Shown here: positions 11,370-21,935 of the stretch, in pieces
Position numbering within the stretch: the stretch's first letter is position 1
Layout of the letters: every line of letters begins with the position of its first letter
Source: Capsicum annuum
Lineage: Eukaryota > Streptophyta > Magnoliopsida > Solanales > Solanaceae
Reading direction: 5' to 3'
Assembly: GCF_002878395.1 (NCBI RefSeq)
Contig: NC_061121.1
Span: 10,241,084 to 10,305,083 of the forward strand
DNA length: 64,000 nt
The notes under the pieces: model-generated
Database searches by the model: none
What the model saw: only the letters and a program-made list of their open reading frames with translations
What the model was told of the DNA's origin: nothing
Made by a program: the position numbers and the translations under genes

Positions 11370-13483
11370 TGTAACGCCCCGCATTTCGGGCTACAGTATA
11401 GACCATCATTTAGATGTGTAGATAAATCTCGAAGCCATAAATCTTATGCCAATACGGCTATGTTAATTATTTGTGTAGCATGTGACTCCATTCAAGCTTA
11501 AATTTAGACCATAAGGGTCATTTGACTCAAGGACGAGTTGAAAACTATTTCGACCGATTAAGCTTAAGTGGATAATATAATTTGTGTCAACATCTATCGA
11601 CCATAACTCATTGTATATGTTGAATTAAAAATCCTACTATGTGTAAAATGATAGGTTTTCGAGTTAACTTTCCAACGATACCAATTTGGCTAAAATCCAG
11701 CACCCGAGCAAGAAGTTATGGCCTTTCAAAGTAATATGCGTTGCCTAACCAATCGAACATGGCCATTGGAAAGCATAGGGGATAGCATAGGCAGCGCCTA
11801 TGTAAAACTAGGCGATAGCCTAGGCGGTGCCTATGTAAACAAAGGCGATGGCATAGGCAGCGCCTATGTAAAGGTTTTGAGTGACTTAAACACTCCATTT
11901 TTGGGTCAAAATGGTCCTTTTCCACCCTTACTTAGCCCTAAACATTAAATTCAGTTCCAAAGACCCCAAAATACACCTTCATTCATCAAAAGTGCCCAAG
12001 GATTCTCCTTAGGGTTTCAAAATAAAAAACCCAAGCAACTCAAGATTCAACCGGGGGTTTTAGAAACTAATATCATATTTGGAATCCCCAGAATGTAGGC
12101 TTCAAGAAGCACCTATATTCTTTTTATATAGAGGTATGTGGGGTTATCTCAAAAATCTCATGGCTTTAAAAATTCATGTTTTCAAAATGGAGGTTTTGAA
12201 ATTACGAATATGATTATGTTTTAAATGTTTTATGATATTGATTTGGTCTTTAGGCCTAATTCCAATATGATTTGATATATTATAAATGGATATGCATGTG
12301 TTTCATAATGATGATAAATTGAGAGCATGATTTACATGGAACCCCTCTATTGATATGATATTATTTTAAGTTTTCACATGATGTGAATTATTTGAAATCA
12401 TCTTGAAATGCACGTCATGAAATATCTTTAAAATGTCATGATTTGGATATGGTTTTTGACTTTCAAAGAGAGGGTTGTTTTGTTCATGTTGAAATATATT
12501 GCATATGATGATTGAATGAAGAGAATGATATGATACTGATGACTTTCAAGTCGGGTATGATGATACCCTACAGAGTATGACATGTGATTGATTTGAACAA
12601 AGCTTGAATGCATTGATTTTCATGAGAAAGGTGGATGCCCGAAGAAGGCGTTTGAGTGAAAGGGCTCATCGCTGGAAACCGTAGTTGCCGATGCGGGTCA
12701 TATGATATTGTATCCTACATGGAAAGATAATAAAATAAGCGAAACATCTCACATGGGGGTATTCCCTGCGGTGTACTCACATGGGGGTATACCGGCTCCA
12801 AATCCTGGCGGCTACTAGGATTGGAGGCTTGGCCGCCAAGCACCAGAGGCGGATTCCACATAGCCGTGGAATTACAATTGTAGGGTATTCCACCTAGCTC
12901 AATCACATTACATTAGTATTGAAAACTATTACATTATGCTCATGTGTTTTAAAATAATTTGATATGAAATTGCTTTATAATTGCTCTCACCTATATTGTG
13001 TAAAAATATTATATTTCTGTTTTGATTTCTCTGCGTACCAGTACTTTTGTATTGACCCCCTCCCCTCCCAGGTTCGAAGGTATAGTCTAGGGGTCCGGAC
13101 AACCAGTAGATTCCTTTCGACAGATCACAGAATCAAGTGGTGAGCCTTCTATATTTTGGAAGGCATGATGTCTGTAGTTTAATTTATCATTTATTAGTTT
13201 TACGTCTACTGGGGTCCTTGTCCCAGTTTTCAGATAGGCATTTGTTTTAGACATTTACTAGAGATTTTGCAGAAATTAAAGAGATGTTGTGTTGACATTA
13301 TGGGACGTTATTCCCCATTATTACTTTCATATGATTCTTGACCACGTTTTCGTTATATTGTGTATCTTCCGCATTTCTTTTATCATATGAATTGTGTGCA
13401 TGATTGCTAGACAGATAGGGGTGTTTTGAGCCTCATGGTTCGGGATACTCATCATGGTCAGGGACCCAGTTCGGGTCGTGACA
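11370..13483 (+). repeat. 3' LTR of element B, about 2.1 kb
   Basis: It begins TGTAACGCCCCGC after the polypurine tract and ends GGGTCGTGACA. It shares modules with the LTRs at 42532, 48759 and 62107: the opening block, cgagttgaaa near 11530, the agcacccgagcaagaagttatgg box at 11699-11721, a T-rich pre-leader and the gtacactcacatggggg/tccacctagctca region near 12770-12900. It is A+T rich and no real ORF is seen. Confidence 0.9.
11786..11876 (+). repeat. 33-bp tandem palindromic cassette in LTR of B
   Basis: There are three units of exactly 33 bp, starting at 11786, 11819 and 11852. Each carries a hairpin CATAGGC-agc-GCCTATG (the middle unit has one mismatch and loop ggt). Because 33 is a multiple of three, the array is open in frames on both strands, which creates two spurious ORFs. 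A homologous 33-bp triplet is at 28521-28620. Confidence 0.9.
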
Positions 13484-13666
13484 CCTCGGGCACCTCAGGA
13501 GATCCTCAATAGTTAACCTTTGAAGGCATAGAGTGGTGAGGTAAAAGAACATCTTTTGCTGCCATCGCTTAAAGTTAATGCCCGCAAAATTCCCAGGCTT
13601 CTCTGCAGGTGTCATTGTTTGCGGAGTGTTTGATCGAGTTGTTGAAGAAATGCTAGTTTCCCCCAC
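13484..13666 (-). pseudogene. Copia-type gag N-terminus, truncated
   Basis: The minus-strand frame begins MGETSISSTTRSNTPQTM and continues with KPGNFAGINFKRWQQKMFFY, the N-terminal Gag block typical of plant Ty1/copia elements that start with F-x-G-x-x-FKRWQ-x-KM. After LTIED a one-base loss shifts the frame (expected E-D-A-P-E-V-P-E appears in the neighbouring frame). The frame is then cut by the LTR of element B. Confidence 0.75.
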
Positions 13667-14428
13667 AGTCGTGGCTGCATCTTACATTTGAATTTCGTTA
13701 GTTATTTTTCCTGTCACCACAAGACAATAAAATTTAGTATTTTTAGAATACTACTTATAAATTTAAGCAACTTTAAACTCTTCTTCTTGTTTCTAGTTAA
13801 CTATGAAGTTTTTATGACTTCCAATCGTCAAACGAATGATCTTTAACTTGTGATGAAGATTTTATGTCTTTGAATCACTAGTTAAGTTCAAACGGAGTAA
13901 AAAGCTTAAAGCTTTAATCTCCAAAAACAAGCAATACAGATTTTGCAAAAAAAAACTTATTCCTTAAAATTGTTATTTTATGTAGTGTTCGGGTACACGA
14001 ATCTGTATAAAATGCAACATCAACTTCAATATAAAATGCAACACCAACTTCAATACTAGTTCAAGTCTAAGACAAGAAAACTTTTGATGTTCCTTTAAGA
14101 CCTTCAACACTAGATTATGTATAATCTATCTAAGAAGTGTGTTAATTTTTTTTTCGTCAGAAAAGAGATGAAATAGAATTTTAAAGCCAAGTCCCCCGAT
14201 TTCACAGATTGTCCTTAAGGAATAATTCTCCTCACTATACCCGAGGTTATGTAATCTTCCTCTCAGGATAAAATGACCTTCAATCCCAACAATAGCGGTA
14301 CCTCAAATTGTTGGATTCAACGAACTTACTTAATGATTTGATTGATAACAAGGAATGTTTTGAATACAAGAAGAGTTTTTATTTCTGAAATTTTTTTCAT
14401 TCATATCTAAACCTGTGGATGAAACCAA

Positions 14429-14438
14429 GTTTATATAG
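14429..14438 (-). promoter_or_regulatory. TATA box of the copia LTR
   Basis: The complement reads gctatataaac, about 200 bp inside the LTR start at 14636, in the position expected for the U3 promoter of a copia LTR. Confidence 0.5.
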
Positions 14439-14675
14439 CTATCAGATGCCTCTTCTGAAAGGTGGCAATGGTTCACTTACAAGTTGTATCATTTGGAAGG
14501 GTCATGTTTGTTCATTTGAAACATTGTGTCTTTCTTCTGAACAGACACAACTATCTGAACAGTCTTACCTTTCCAAACCAATATGTCATTTGCTCAAAGG
14601 ATGTGTCCCTCCATTTTCCATTCACACAAATTAAACCCAACAATAACAACAACTATAAAAGTATATTCAGTGCAA

Positions 14676-14750
14676 TTATACTAGTGTGGTCTAGGAAGGG
14701 TAGGATGTAGGCCGACCTTTACCCTACCTTTCTTGGGTGTAGGCTAGAAA
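14676..14750 (+). repeat. Solanaceae interspersed repeat fragment
   Basis: The stretch gtctaggaagggtaggatg followed by gaccttaccctacc resembles a very common Solanaceae repeat found again at 15921-16012. Only this part is recognisable. Confidence 0.5.
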
Positions 14751-14824
14751 TGTTTTTTTTGATAGACTTTCGACTCGACATAAAAGTTAAAGAATTTGAA
14801 GCATGGTAGCAAGAAAATATGACA

Positions 14825-15062
14825 ATAAACCCATCCGGATGGATTGCGCTGAACGTGAGGTCTCAGGTTCAAATACCAGCAGAGATAAAAAAAAACACTA
14901 AGTGATTCTTCCCTACTGTCCTAGCCTTGGGGGACAAAGTAACCTCATATATGTTAATTCCTTGGTGGAAAAAGTAACCTCATATATGTTGATTCTAGGA
15001 GATGGCCTGTGGATTTAGTCGAGGTGCGTGAAAGTTGGCTCAGACACCATAATTATCTAAAT
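14825..15062 (+). mobile_element. tRNA-derived SINE 1
   Basis: A Pol III-type SINE. An A-box-like stretch lies near 14838-14858 and a B-box-like ggttcaaatac at 14866-14876. The body has ctgtcctagccttgg and the tail block gtcgaggtgcgtgaaagttgg, ending ggctcagacaccataattat, the 3' end known from a major Solanaceae SINE family. Internally a segment of about 35 bp (agtaacctcatatatgtt) is duplicated. It is flanked by a 10-bp TSD, AAATATGACA, at 14815-14824 and 15290-15299; the right copy lies beyond SINE 2. Confidence 0.8.
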
Positions 15063-15076
15063 GGAAAAAAGAAAAG

Positions 15077-15282
15077 TCGTCCGGGTGGCTGTGATGGTTT
15101 GGTTTGGAACTTCCATAATGGAGGTTTCAAGTACGAACCCCTTGCCTGAGATATCAGGGGGTGGCCTTCTTAGTCGAGCCCATCACACGGGGCTTGCCTA
15201 GTGGGGTTTACCTCTCCTGTGTGGTTTGAAAGTTTGAGTAGGGTGTACTTGTGCAAACCCGCGACTGGGGTTCCCTTGTCAT
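15077..15282 (+). mobile_element. tRNA-derived SINE 2, nested in the tail of SINE 1
   Basis: The 5' end ccgggtggctgtgatggttt supplies an A-box-like region, and aggtttcaagtacgaacccc (15122-15141) a B box. The body has ggggtttacctctcctgtgtgg and ends with cccttgtcat plus an A run, as in another Solanaceae SINE family. It has its own 10-bp TSD, AAAAAAGAAA, at 15065-15074 and 15283-15292, lying inside the A-rich tail of SINE 1. Confidence 0.8.
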
Positions 15283-15299
15283 AAAAAAGAAATATGACA

Positions 15300-15920
15300 G
15301 CTAAATAATAAGATAAAAATTAAATGAAGCAATCGCATGAGGTTATAAAGAGCGTAATGCCAACATGGAGAACCATTCCCAAATGAATAATGCGCTTTAA
15401 TGGGAAGAAGTTACATATTTCAACAGTAAAAGTAAATGCATTAAAAATCTGTACTTTTCGTGTTATACGCACTTTGAATATGATGGATAAGTATGTATGC
15501 GAACATTTGGTAATACTTGCTAGGAGATAATGCGTAGTATTTGATTATCGAGTTTGCTGCTAAGCCATGTACTTTTTTCTGTACCATCTTGGTACCCTTA
15601 AAGTAAAATCCTTACCAGAAAAAAATGAAGCAACAGATAAGAAGTATGCGTAGAAGAAAAAGAAACAAAGTGCAACAACACTCGGCTAGCTACCTACTAA
15701 TGTTCTAACCTAATGGCTAATCCTCGATCTCCACACCTTATTGTGTAGCTATCAATGTCAGTTTGATAAGCTAAATACAAGCAAATGGTAATGGACTTCC
15801 CGTTTCCGTTTCTTGTGATTTTGACAAATCTGCTTAGTCTTCTGTATTTGTAAAGAAAACAACTTCCTTCATATTAAGAGGAGATGGATAATTACACTAA
15901 TATACACAGTATAATTCCAC
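15300..15920. other. Intergenic DNA, nothing recognised
   Basis: AT-rich single-copy-looking DNA upstream of the F-box gene. No ORF, RNA gene or repeat was recognised. Confidence 0.5.
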
Positions 15921-16012
15921 GAGTGGGGTTTGGGACGGTAGTGTGTATGCAGACCTTACCCTAAGTCGTAGAGATAGACTGTTACTGATAGATCCTCGGC
16001 TAAGAGGAGATG
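15921..16012 (+). repeat. Solanaceae interspersed repeat fragment
   Basis: The text gggtttgggacggtagtgtg, cagaccttaccctaa and gatagatcctcggctaagag matches a repeat seen very widely in Solanaceae genomes. It lies about 170 bp upstream of the F-box reading frame. Confidence 0.6.
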
Positions 16013-16180
16013 GATGAGTGATCTAATTAGAACCTGCTGTTTCTGTTCTTTTTACATTAGTGGCTTGTTAGATTGACAGCGTCACCACATCTTTGTCTGG
16101 ATAGTTTGGAGATACGCTCCTCATTTTTGCGTTCTTGTTTATTTTCTACAGGTTCTTATTGGTGAATATTGTTATATAAT

Positions 16181-17719
16181 ATGAAGTGTAAGGAAAAAAA
16201 ACCATATTGCTCTCGAACTTTACCGCCTGATATGCTTAACAACTTTCCTGAGAATGTCATAGATGAGATTCTTATGTGTTTGCCTTTTCGAGATGCTTTG
16301 AGGACAATTATCTTATCTACAAAATGGAGATATGTATAGCGTAGACTTCCAGAGTTGATGGTTTCTCACACAAATTGGAAACCTGAAGAGGATTTAACTG
16401 ACCTTACAAGTAATTTCAGAAAGATTATAGACCACATTTTGGCCTTTCATTTTGGACCAATTACAAAGTTTACCCTCAGAATTCCATATTTCGATATATG
16501 TCCTATTATTGATGATTTTATTCATTTCCTCTCTAGAAACGGCATTCAACATCTTGTTCTTAGACTTCCAATTAGGGGTAAACCATACGAATTGCCTTCT
16601 TCATTATTCACATGTTCCCAGTTAAGGCATCTGACTCTCCAGAATTGTGTAATACCTCATCAACCAGCCTTCAAAGGATTTGATAGGTTAATTAGCCTAG
16701 AACTACGTGATGTCACAATTTCGTGCGAGTTGCTTGAACGTTTCGTCTCTCATTGCTTGTTGGTCGAGCAGTTCGTGCTGCAGATCTCAGGTGCTTCAAG
16801 AAACATTATTAAAATTAGTGCGCCCATTCTGAGATCCAATGACTACACAGGCAATTTAAGATGTGTCTGTTTAAAAACTATCCCTCTGGAAAAGCTTTCA
16901 CTTTCGCATAGGGAATATTACTTGGGTGCTGGGAAATGTAATATTGCCAAGTTTTTTGAGCTTTTTTCTGTGCTCGAGCACCTCCACTTGAATGATATGG
17001 TAAATGTTGCGTCATGCCCTCATTGTAATTAATGCATTTTCAATCACGGAACATCTTTGTTAGGGCTTTGAGTTATTCTGATTTTTGGTATTTTCTTCCT
17101 AGCCTTTTGCTGCAGGAGTAGGTGAAGTACCAACGAGGCTTTCCCATGATCTTTATTGTGTCAAACATCTCAGCATATCAAGTATAGATCTGTCTGACTC
17201 GGATGAGGTTTCATGTGCTCTTTGCTTGATAAGAAGCTTCCCCAATTTACAATCTATGGAAATTAAGGTTCTCTTTTCTCATTTTTTATTGTGTAGTGGC
17301 TTCTTATTTTCGTGCTCCTTAAATCATCAATAAGCTCAGAAAGTGAGTTTCGGTTCATTTTTCCTTAGGTGGAGTCTGATGACAATCATGTACCACCTCT
17401 CAAATCTCTTGAAGTGGAACACTTCTCAGATGTGACATTTAATCACCTCAGGGAAGTTAAGCTAATTCAAACTAATGGCACAATCCCTGAGATACAGCTT
17501 GTTAAGCTTCTGTTGACCAAGTCTCCTGAACTGGAGAGAATGCTAATTGTGCCATGTCTAGTTGAAGAATTTGCAACAGCCCACATCCTCGCTGAGCTAA
17601 TAAGATTTCAGCGGGCATCACCAAATGCAGAAGTTGTATATAATTTGGATAAGCATCCAAATCCCCGTCCTGTTTCCTTTTCACTTGCACAAATGTTTTC
17701 GGAAGTTGATAAGAATTGA
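16181..17719 (+). pseudogene. F-box/LRR/FBD protein gene with an early stop
   Basis: A three-exon plant F-box gene of the FBD/LRR class (substrate receptors of SCF ubiquitin ligases; substrate unknown). Exon 1 is 16181-16999, exon 2 17103-17267, exon 3 17369-17719, all with GT-AG introns in phase 0. From ATG 16181 the F-box reads FPENVIDEILMCLPFRDAL and ILSTKWRYV, then TAG at 16337-16339 where family members usually have Trp. After it the frame is open to the TGA at 17717. LRR-like segments run LRHLTLQNCVI, LISLELRDVTI and LEHLHLNDM. The C-terminal FBD-type part is in exon 3 (VKLLLTKSPELERMLI). A start at ATG 16355 would give an F-box-less protein. One stop in otherwise clean exons suggests recent loss, an allele or a sequencing error. 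Confidence 0.85.
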
Positions 17720-17924
17720 CAGACTGAATGTTGCTGCAGTAGTATATCACTGAATTTTTGCCATCAGTTTGGGGATATAAACTAATGTGGATATTGTGTT
17801 TCTTGAACTTTGTTATTGTAGTGGTTATTGCTTTTGCTTGACATGCCTATGCTTGAAATGAGACTTGCAGCAATAGTTAGTACTGTTTGTTTATTTCATA
17901 CTTCAAAGTTGGGTTGTGGTTTTG

Positions 17925-18092
17925 CTATGTCAAGTTGTCTTTGTATGACCTATAGGTCACGGGTTCTAGTGGTGGAAGAACCCACTTATGCTTGCATTAT
18001 GTTAAGTTGTCTTTATCACACCCCTTAGCCTCGGTGCGACCCTTTCACGAATCATGCTAATGCGGGATGCTTCGTGCAGTGGGCTCGCCTTA
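17925..18092 (+). mobile_element. SINE fragment 3' of the F-box gene
   Basis: The stretch gacctataggtcacgggtt is the B-box-bearing core of a widespread Solanaceae SINE. The 3' part, gcgggatgcttcgtgcagtg, matches its tail. The middle is altered and contains a repeated aagttgtcttt. Confidence 0.65.
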
Positions 18093-18274
18093 TTCATTTG
18101 GCATGCTTTGAAACCTTTTCTCAAGAATGGACTTTAATTTTCCTAAAACGTTCAACAAATGCAAATTATTGTAACTTTTTGATAGTTTCATACTTATAAC
18201 TCGTGATCAATATCTAATTGGATCACATGACTCAATGACCAGAATTTAAGGTAAAAAATTAATCACAATATTAT

Positions 18275-18795
18275 TGCTCCCGTTTGGTCATAGATTTTGA
18301 AGATGAAACTTTTAACTGGAAAATTTGAATTTCTCAAGTAGTGATTTTTGAAACTTTGAAGTTATGTTTGGACATGCATTTAACTCGAAATAGAATTGAA
18401 GTTTTGTTCTTCCTCCGTTTCAAAATACTCATCACAATCTCTATATTTGAGAGTCAAATGATATGAACTTTGATCAGATGTGTTTTTGTTATAATTTTTG
18501 AATATCAAAATTTAAAATTTAAAATATTGAAGCAATCTAATTAAATTTATCTTTAAAAATTAGTTGAATCGACTATCAAGAAGTGAATCGTGACAACTAT
18601 TTTGAAAAGAAGGAAACGAATAAGTAAAAGTCTCAAACTCAAAAAGTGATCCAGGCCCCTTTTTTGAAAATTTAAAAATATTTAAAAATTAAATTTTAAA
18701 ACTATAATCAAATTTTACAGTCAAACAAATATTCAAAAATAAATCTTCAAAATAGTGTCAAAATCTTTGTTAAAATGCCAGCTAAACACCAAGGC
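18275..18795. mobile_element. MITE with a second MITE inside
   Basis: The left end cccgtttggtcatagatttt and right end atgccagctaaacaccaagg are imperfect inverted ends of the type flanking Solanaceae hAT-like MITEs (CGTTTGGCCA and TGGCCAAACG). The centre is split by a Stowaway-like MITE at 18412-18620. Confidence 0.55.
18412..18620. mobile_element. Stowaway-like MITE
   Basis: Left end ctccgtttcaaaatactc and right end caactattttgaaaagaagg are inverted copies of the CTCCGTTTCAAAATA terminus of Tc1/mariner-related Stowaway MITEs. The interior is AT-rich without ORFs. Confidence 0.65.
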
Positions 18796-19136
18796 CAAAA
18801 AAAGAAAAAACACAAGATTCTTAAAAACTGTTTCTACATGAAGGAAAAGAACAGCCAACTTTACATTTTCCAATGCCAATAAAACCAAAAACACTGATCA
18901 TAGCAGTGTAAGTTTTCCAGAAAAGCTGTAAATTGTAATTTTTTATTTTTCTTTGATGAATGATCTTATTTTATTGTTTTAATCTTGTGGGGTTCTTTAA
19001 TTTGTTGATTTTATGCAGAAAATCAGGAGAATCTTGGAAAAACAAAGATGAAATCTGGAAAGAGTCATCCTGAGGAAGAAGAAGAGGATGAGTATGATGT
19101 TGGTTCTAATAGAGATGCTACACCTTCTAGTAAATG
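18796..19136 (+). repeat. Direct duplication, left copy (BIM2-like 5' end)
   Basis: Some 340 bp repeated in the same orientation at about 23768-24108, roughly 93% alike by eye. Both start at the same A-rich point (gaaaaaacacaa) and the left copy stops at the edge of the inverted-repeat element. It covers an untranslated intron end (ttttatgcag) and the first coding exon of a BIM2-like gene. Confidence 0.85.
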
Positions 19137-19138
19137 AA
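19048..19138 (+). pseudogene. BIM2-like bHLH first exon, copy 1 (cut)
   Basis: After a splice acceptor (gcag) the frame from ATG 19048 reads MKSGKSHPEEEEEDEYDVG, then SNRDATPSS. This is the acidic N-terminus seen in BIM2-type bHLH factors, which partner BES1 in brassinosteroid signalling. The exon is cut by the inverted-repeat element at about 19136, giving SSK and a stop. No bHLH domain is in the window. The BIM2 assignment rests on this short N-terminus and is moderate. Confidence 0.5.
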
Positions 19139-19526
19139 ATAACTCATTTATGCCATCAGTTAAAAGTTTTGCCCATTCATACCGTCATTATTATAAAATT
19201 GGTTCATCCATGCCATTAATTTTTAACGGTGGTTTTCAAAAATAGCTTTGCCACGTGGCCTTTTATTAAAGATCCACGTCATTAATTAAAATAAGAAAAA
19301 AATACTCAAATATACGATTGAACTATCAAAAATGGCTCATTTATGCCATTAATTAAAAGTTCAGCTCATTTATGTCATCGTCGTTATAAAATCAGTTCAC
19401 CCATGTCATTACTTTTTTACAGAGGCGGATCTAGGATTTTAAACTTGTGGGTTCCCAATAAAATAAATTAATATGCAAAAATAATTTGTAAAACAATGAG
19501 TAATCAAATATTTTTAATATATAGTC

Positions 19527-21935
19527 TTAAAGAAACAACCCGTTAAACACAACATATTTAAAAACATTATCATTATAATTGTACTGACGGCTTGTCATGT
19601 TTTGAAAATGATCAATGATCGCTTCATTATGTACAGTTTCAAATACCTCATCTTCTATATAACATACTAAACAATCATTCAAAAATTCATCACCAATTCT
19701 GCTACGCAGGTCATTCTTAATATATTTCATCGAAGAGAAAGCTCTTTCCACCATTGCAATCGCCACAGATAATATCAAACTCAACTTTACAAGCAAATAA
19801 ACAAGTTTCCAAGTCTTGTGCAAATTAGTTTTCACCAATGTCTCTGAAAGATCCCCAAGTCTTTTCAACTTAGAGAAATCATTATTCCCTTGTCGCACAT
19901 AGTCAATATAATTGTCAAGCTCAAAATTAAGATCCTCAAGCATGGAAGCACTAAACTCATCTGGATAATAGGTAGCAAGTTTTATAATCCTATTTTTATC
20001 ATAATTTACAAAAGGGTTATCTGGATTGAAACTAGCCATATCAAGAAGTAGATCAGTATTCACTTCATCAAAATGACTGTTAAGCTCACCAAGTTGCAAA
20101 TCAATTACAACATTAAAAATTTTAACATGAAAATGATGAGAATATATGATACTTGAAATCTTACGCTTTGACTTTCCAAGAGAATAATTCTTATTCATTT
20201 TGAGAATCACAATATCATGTTTGGCACAAAATAAAGAAACATCCTTTACCAAAGAATCCCATTTAGAATCTCTCATAGATTGCAGCTGCCTCTTTGTGAA
20301 ACCAACAAGGTTCATAGCAGTAACGATATCTTGATCTTTTCTTTGCAAAGCCATAATAAAATCGTGTGTAATTGCCAACACTTTTAACATCGAATGCGGC
20401 GTATACATAAACTCATAAGATCTTATGTCTTCCACTAAACTCTTTGCCAATGATTTTTCTTTGTAATTTGAACCCTTCTTAGAAACAACTTCTAGTACAT
20501 GAATAATTAAAGAGAATAATTTAATAAAGTTATATACTGTTTTAAAATGAGAACTCCAATGAGTATCTCTTGCCCTGTGAAGTCCAAGTTCTTGATTCAA
20601 TTCATTTCCTGTATGAACTTCACCGAGCATAAATAACTCTTCTAATTTTTCTATTTGATCATCTCTAAGCATCTCCTTGTGCTTAAAACATCCTCCAACA
20701 ACATTCAAAACATTAGTAAAAATATCAAAAATTGATCTACCTCATGATGCTTCTTTGCAACAACAACAAGAGTCAATTGTAACTGATGAGAAAAACAATG
20801 TACACTATATGCCGAAGGATTATCTTTCATAATCAAAGTTTTAAGACCATTGAATTCTCCCTGCATATTACTAGCTCCATCATAATCTTGTCCCCAAATA
20901 TGAGAAGAACTCAAATTATGCTCTAAAAGCAAAGAACATATAGCATCTTTCAGTGACTTTGCAGATGTATCTTTAACATGAACAGCATCAAGAAATAGTT
21001 CAATAAGCTTACCCTCTTTGTTGACATATCACAGAACAAGGGATATTTGTCGTTTATGAGAGACATCTTTAGACTCATCAACTAATATTCCAAAGTAATC
21101 TCCATTTAAGTCTTCAACAATTGCTTTCAATGTTTCTTTAGCACAAGAATTCACAATGTCTTTTTGACTATTTGGACAAATCATGATATCATTTTGTGGA
21201 GCATTTTCTAACACAACTTTTTTCACATCTTCCTTCCTATCCGCGTACCAATTTACGAGATCTAAAAAGTTTCCTCTTCTTGTAGAAGTTTCACTCTCAT
21301 TCATGACCTCAAAAAGGCAATACTTCTTTCAACAGATATCTTACAATATTAATGGAAGCATTCAAACAAACTCGATATTCATTTTTTATTTTCTCAGATT
21401 GCTTATCAAAATAAGATAATATACATTGTGCTTGATTAGCTAAATCAAGCATCATCTTGAAACACCGATTGTGAACACTATTTACTTCACCCACATGCTT
21501 ATTAAGTCGTTCAATCCCTTTATTCAAACTTATGAAGTTGTCTATTGTAAAAGAATCACCGACTCTTTTTCCATATCCACCAATCTCTTTTTTAAACAAG
21601 TAACAACATAAGCAAAAAGTAACATTTTTTTCAATACTAAATTCTATCCATCCCGAATATGAAGTATCAAACCATCATGATTAAAATGATGTGATTTTCC
21701 ACCAAAATCTATTATTGGAAAAATAAAATGCTCACCAAGTCTACAGAGCCCTTATTGAATGTAATATCTCCTTACTCTATCACGCTGATTAGGAGCATAT
21801 TCCCAATTTTTTTTTCTTTTAGCTGGATCGGATTCAAGAAAACCCAAATTCAGTATTTTATCTTTATCTGATGGTTAAGAAGGATTGACATAGTTAGAAA
21901 TTTCAATTTGTGAGAGAACTTACTAAAGGAAAATC
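19527..21935 (-). pseudogene. hAT transposase, TTF-zinc-finger/DUF4371 type
   Basis: Read leftwards: an N-terminal TTF-type region (LGFLESDPAKRKKNWEYAP near 21850), a DUF4371 stretch (PNSQKDIVNSCAKETLKAI near 21165, YFGILVDESKDVSHKRQISL near 21060), a catalytic-core block (GQDYDGASNMQGEFNGLK and YSVHCFSHQLQLTLVVVAKK at 20705-20932), and a 393-codon open frame (19527-20708) ending in the hAT dimerisation domain (VAIAMVERAFSSMKYIKN near 19750). Stops and frame changes occur at about 21760, 21645, 21305, 21030 and 20705. It would cut and paste the element if whole; it is now dead. Confidence 0.85.

Larger units (their letters stand above)
7261..13483 (+). mobile_element. Tekay/Del Ty3-gypsy element B, 5' part displaced
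   Basis: This is a second chromovirus, read left to right: gag from an internal codon, protease, RT/RNase H, integrase with chromodomain, polypurine tract and a full 3' LTR. Its start is missing because element A is inserted in its gag; the 5' LTR should continue beyond A, left of the window. Its right end (GTCGTGACA at 13483) breaks a copia-like gag, giving a three-layer nest. It is degenerate, with numerous nonsense changes. Confidence 0.88.
13484..14636 (-). mobile_element. Ty1/copia relic, 5' end (LTR, leader, gag start)
   Basis: On the minus strand this reads LTR start TGTTGGGTTT (14636), a TATA box, a leader and the start of gag, ending at 13484 where element B is inserted. The rest of the copia element is not in the window beyond B's left side. 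The LTR's inner end and primer site could not be placed. Confidence 0.7.

Noticed and set aside
11716..11948. Overlapping open frames of 69-76 codons on both strands
   Set aside because: They come from the 33-bp cassette, whose length is a multiple of three, not from coding.
1..13483. Endogenous pararetrovirus
   Set aside because: Domain order PR-RT-RH-INT with a chromodomain, LTRs, PBS and PPT shows Ty3/gypsy retrotransposons; no movement protein or viral coat motif is seen.
16355..17032. F-box-less gene starting at ATG 16355 as the true start
   Set aside because: A good F-box in the same frame lies upstream from 16181, so the stop at 16337 is better read as a disabling change.
17111..17115. 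Splice acceptor tgcag for exon 2 of the F-box gene
   Set aside because: Using it gives an immediate stop; the acceptor at 17101-17102 keeps frame (PFAAGVGEVPTRL).
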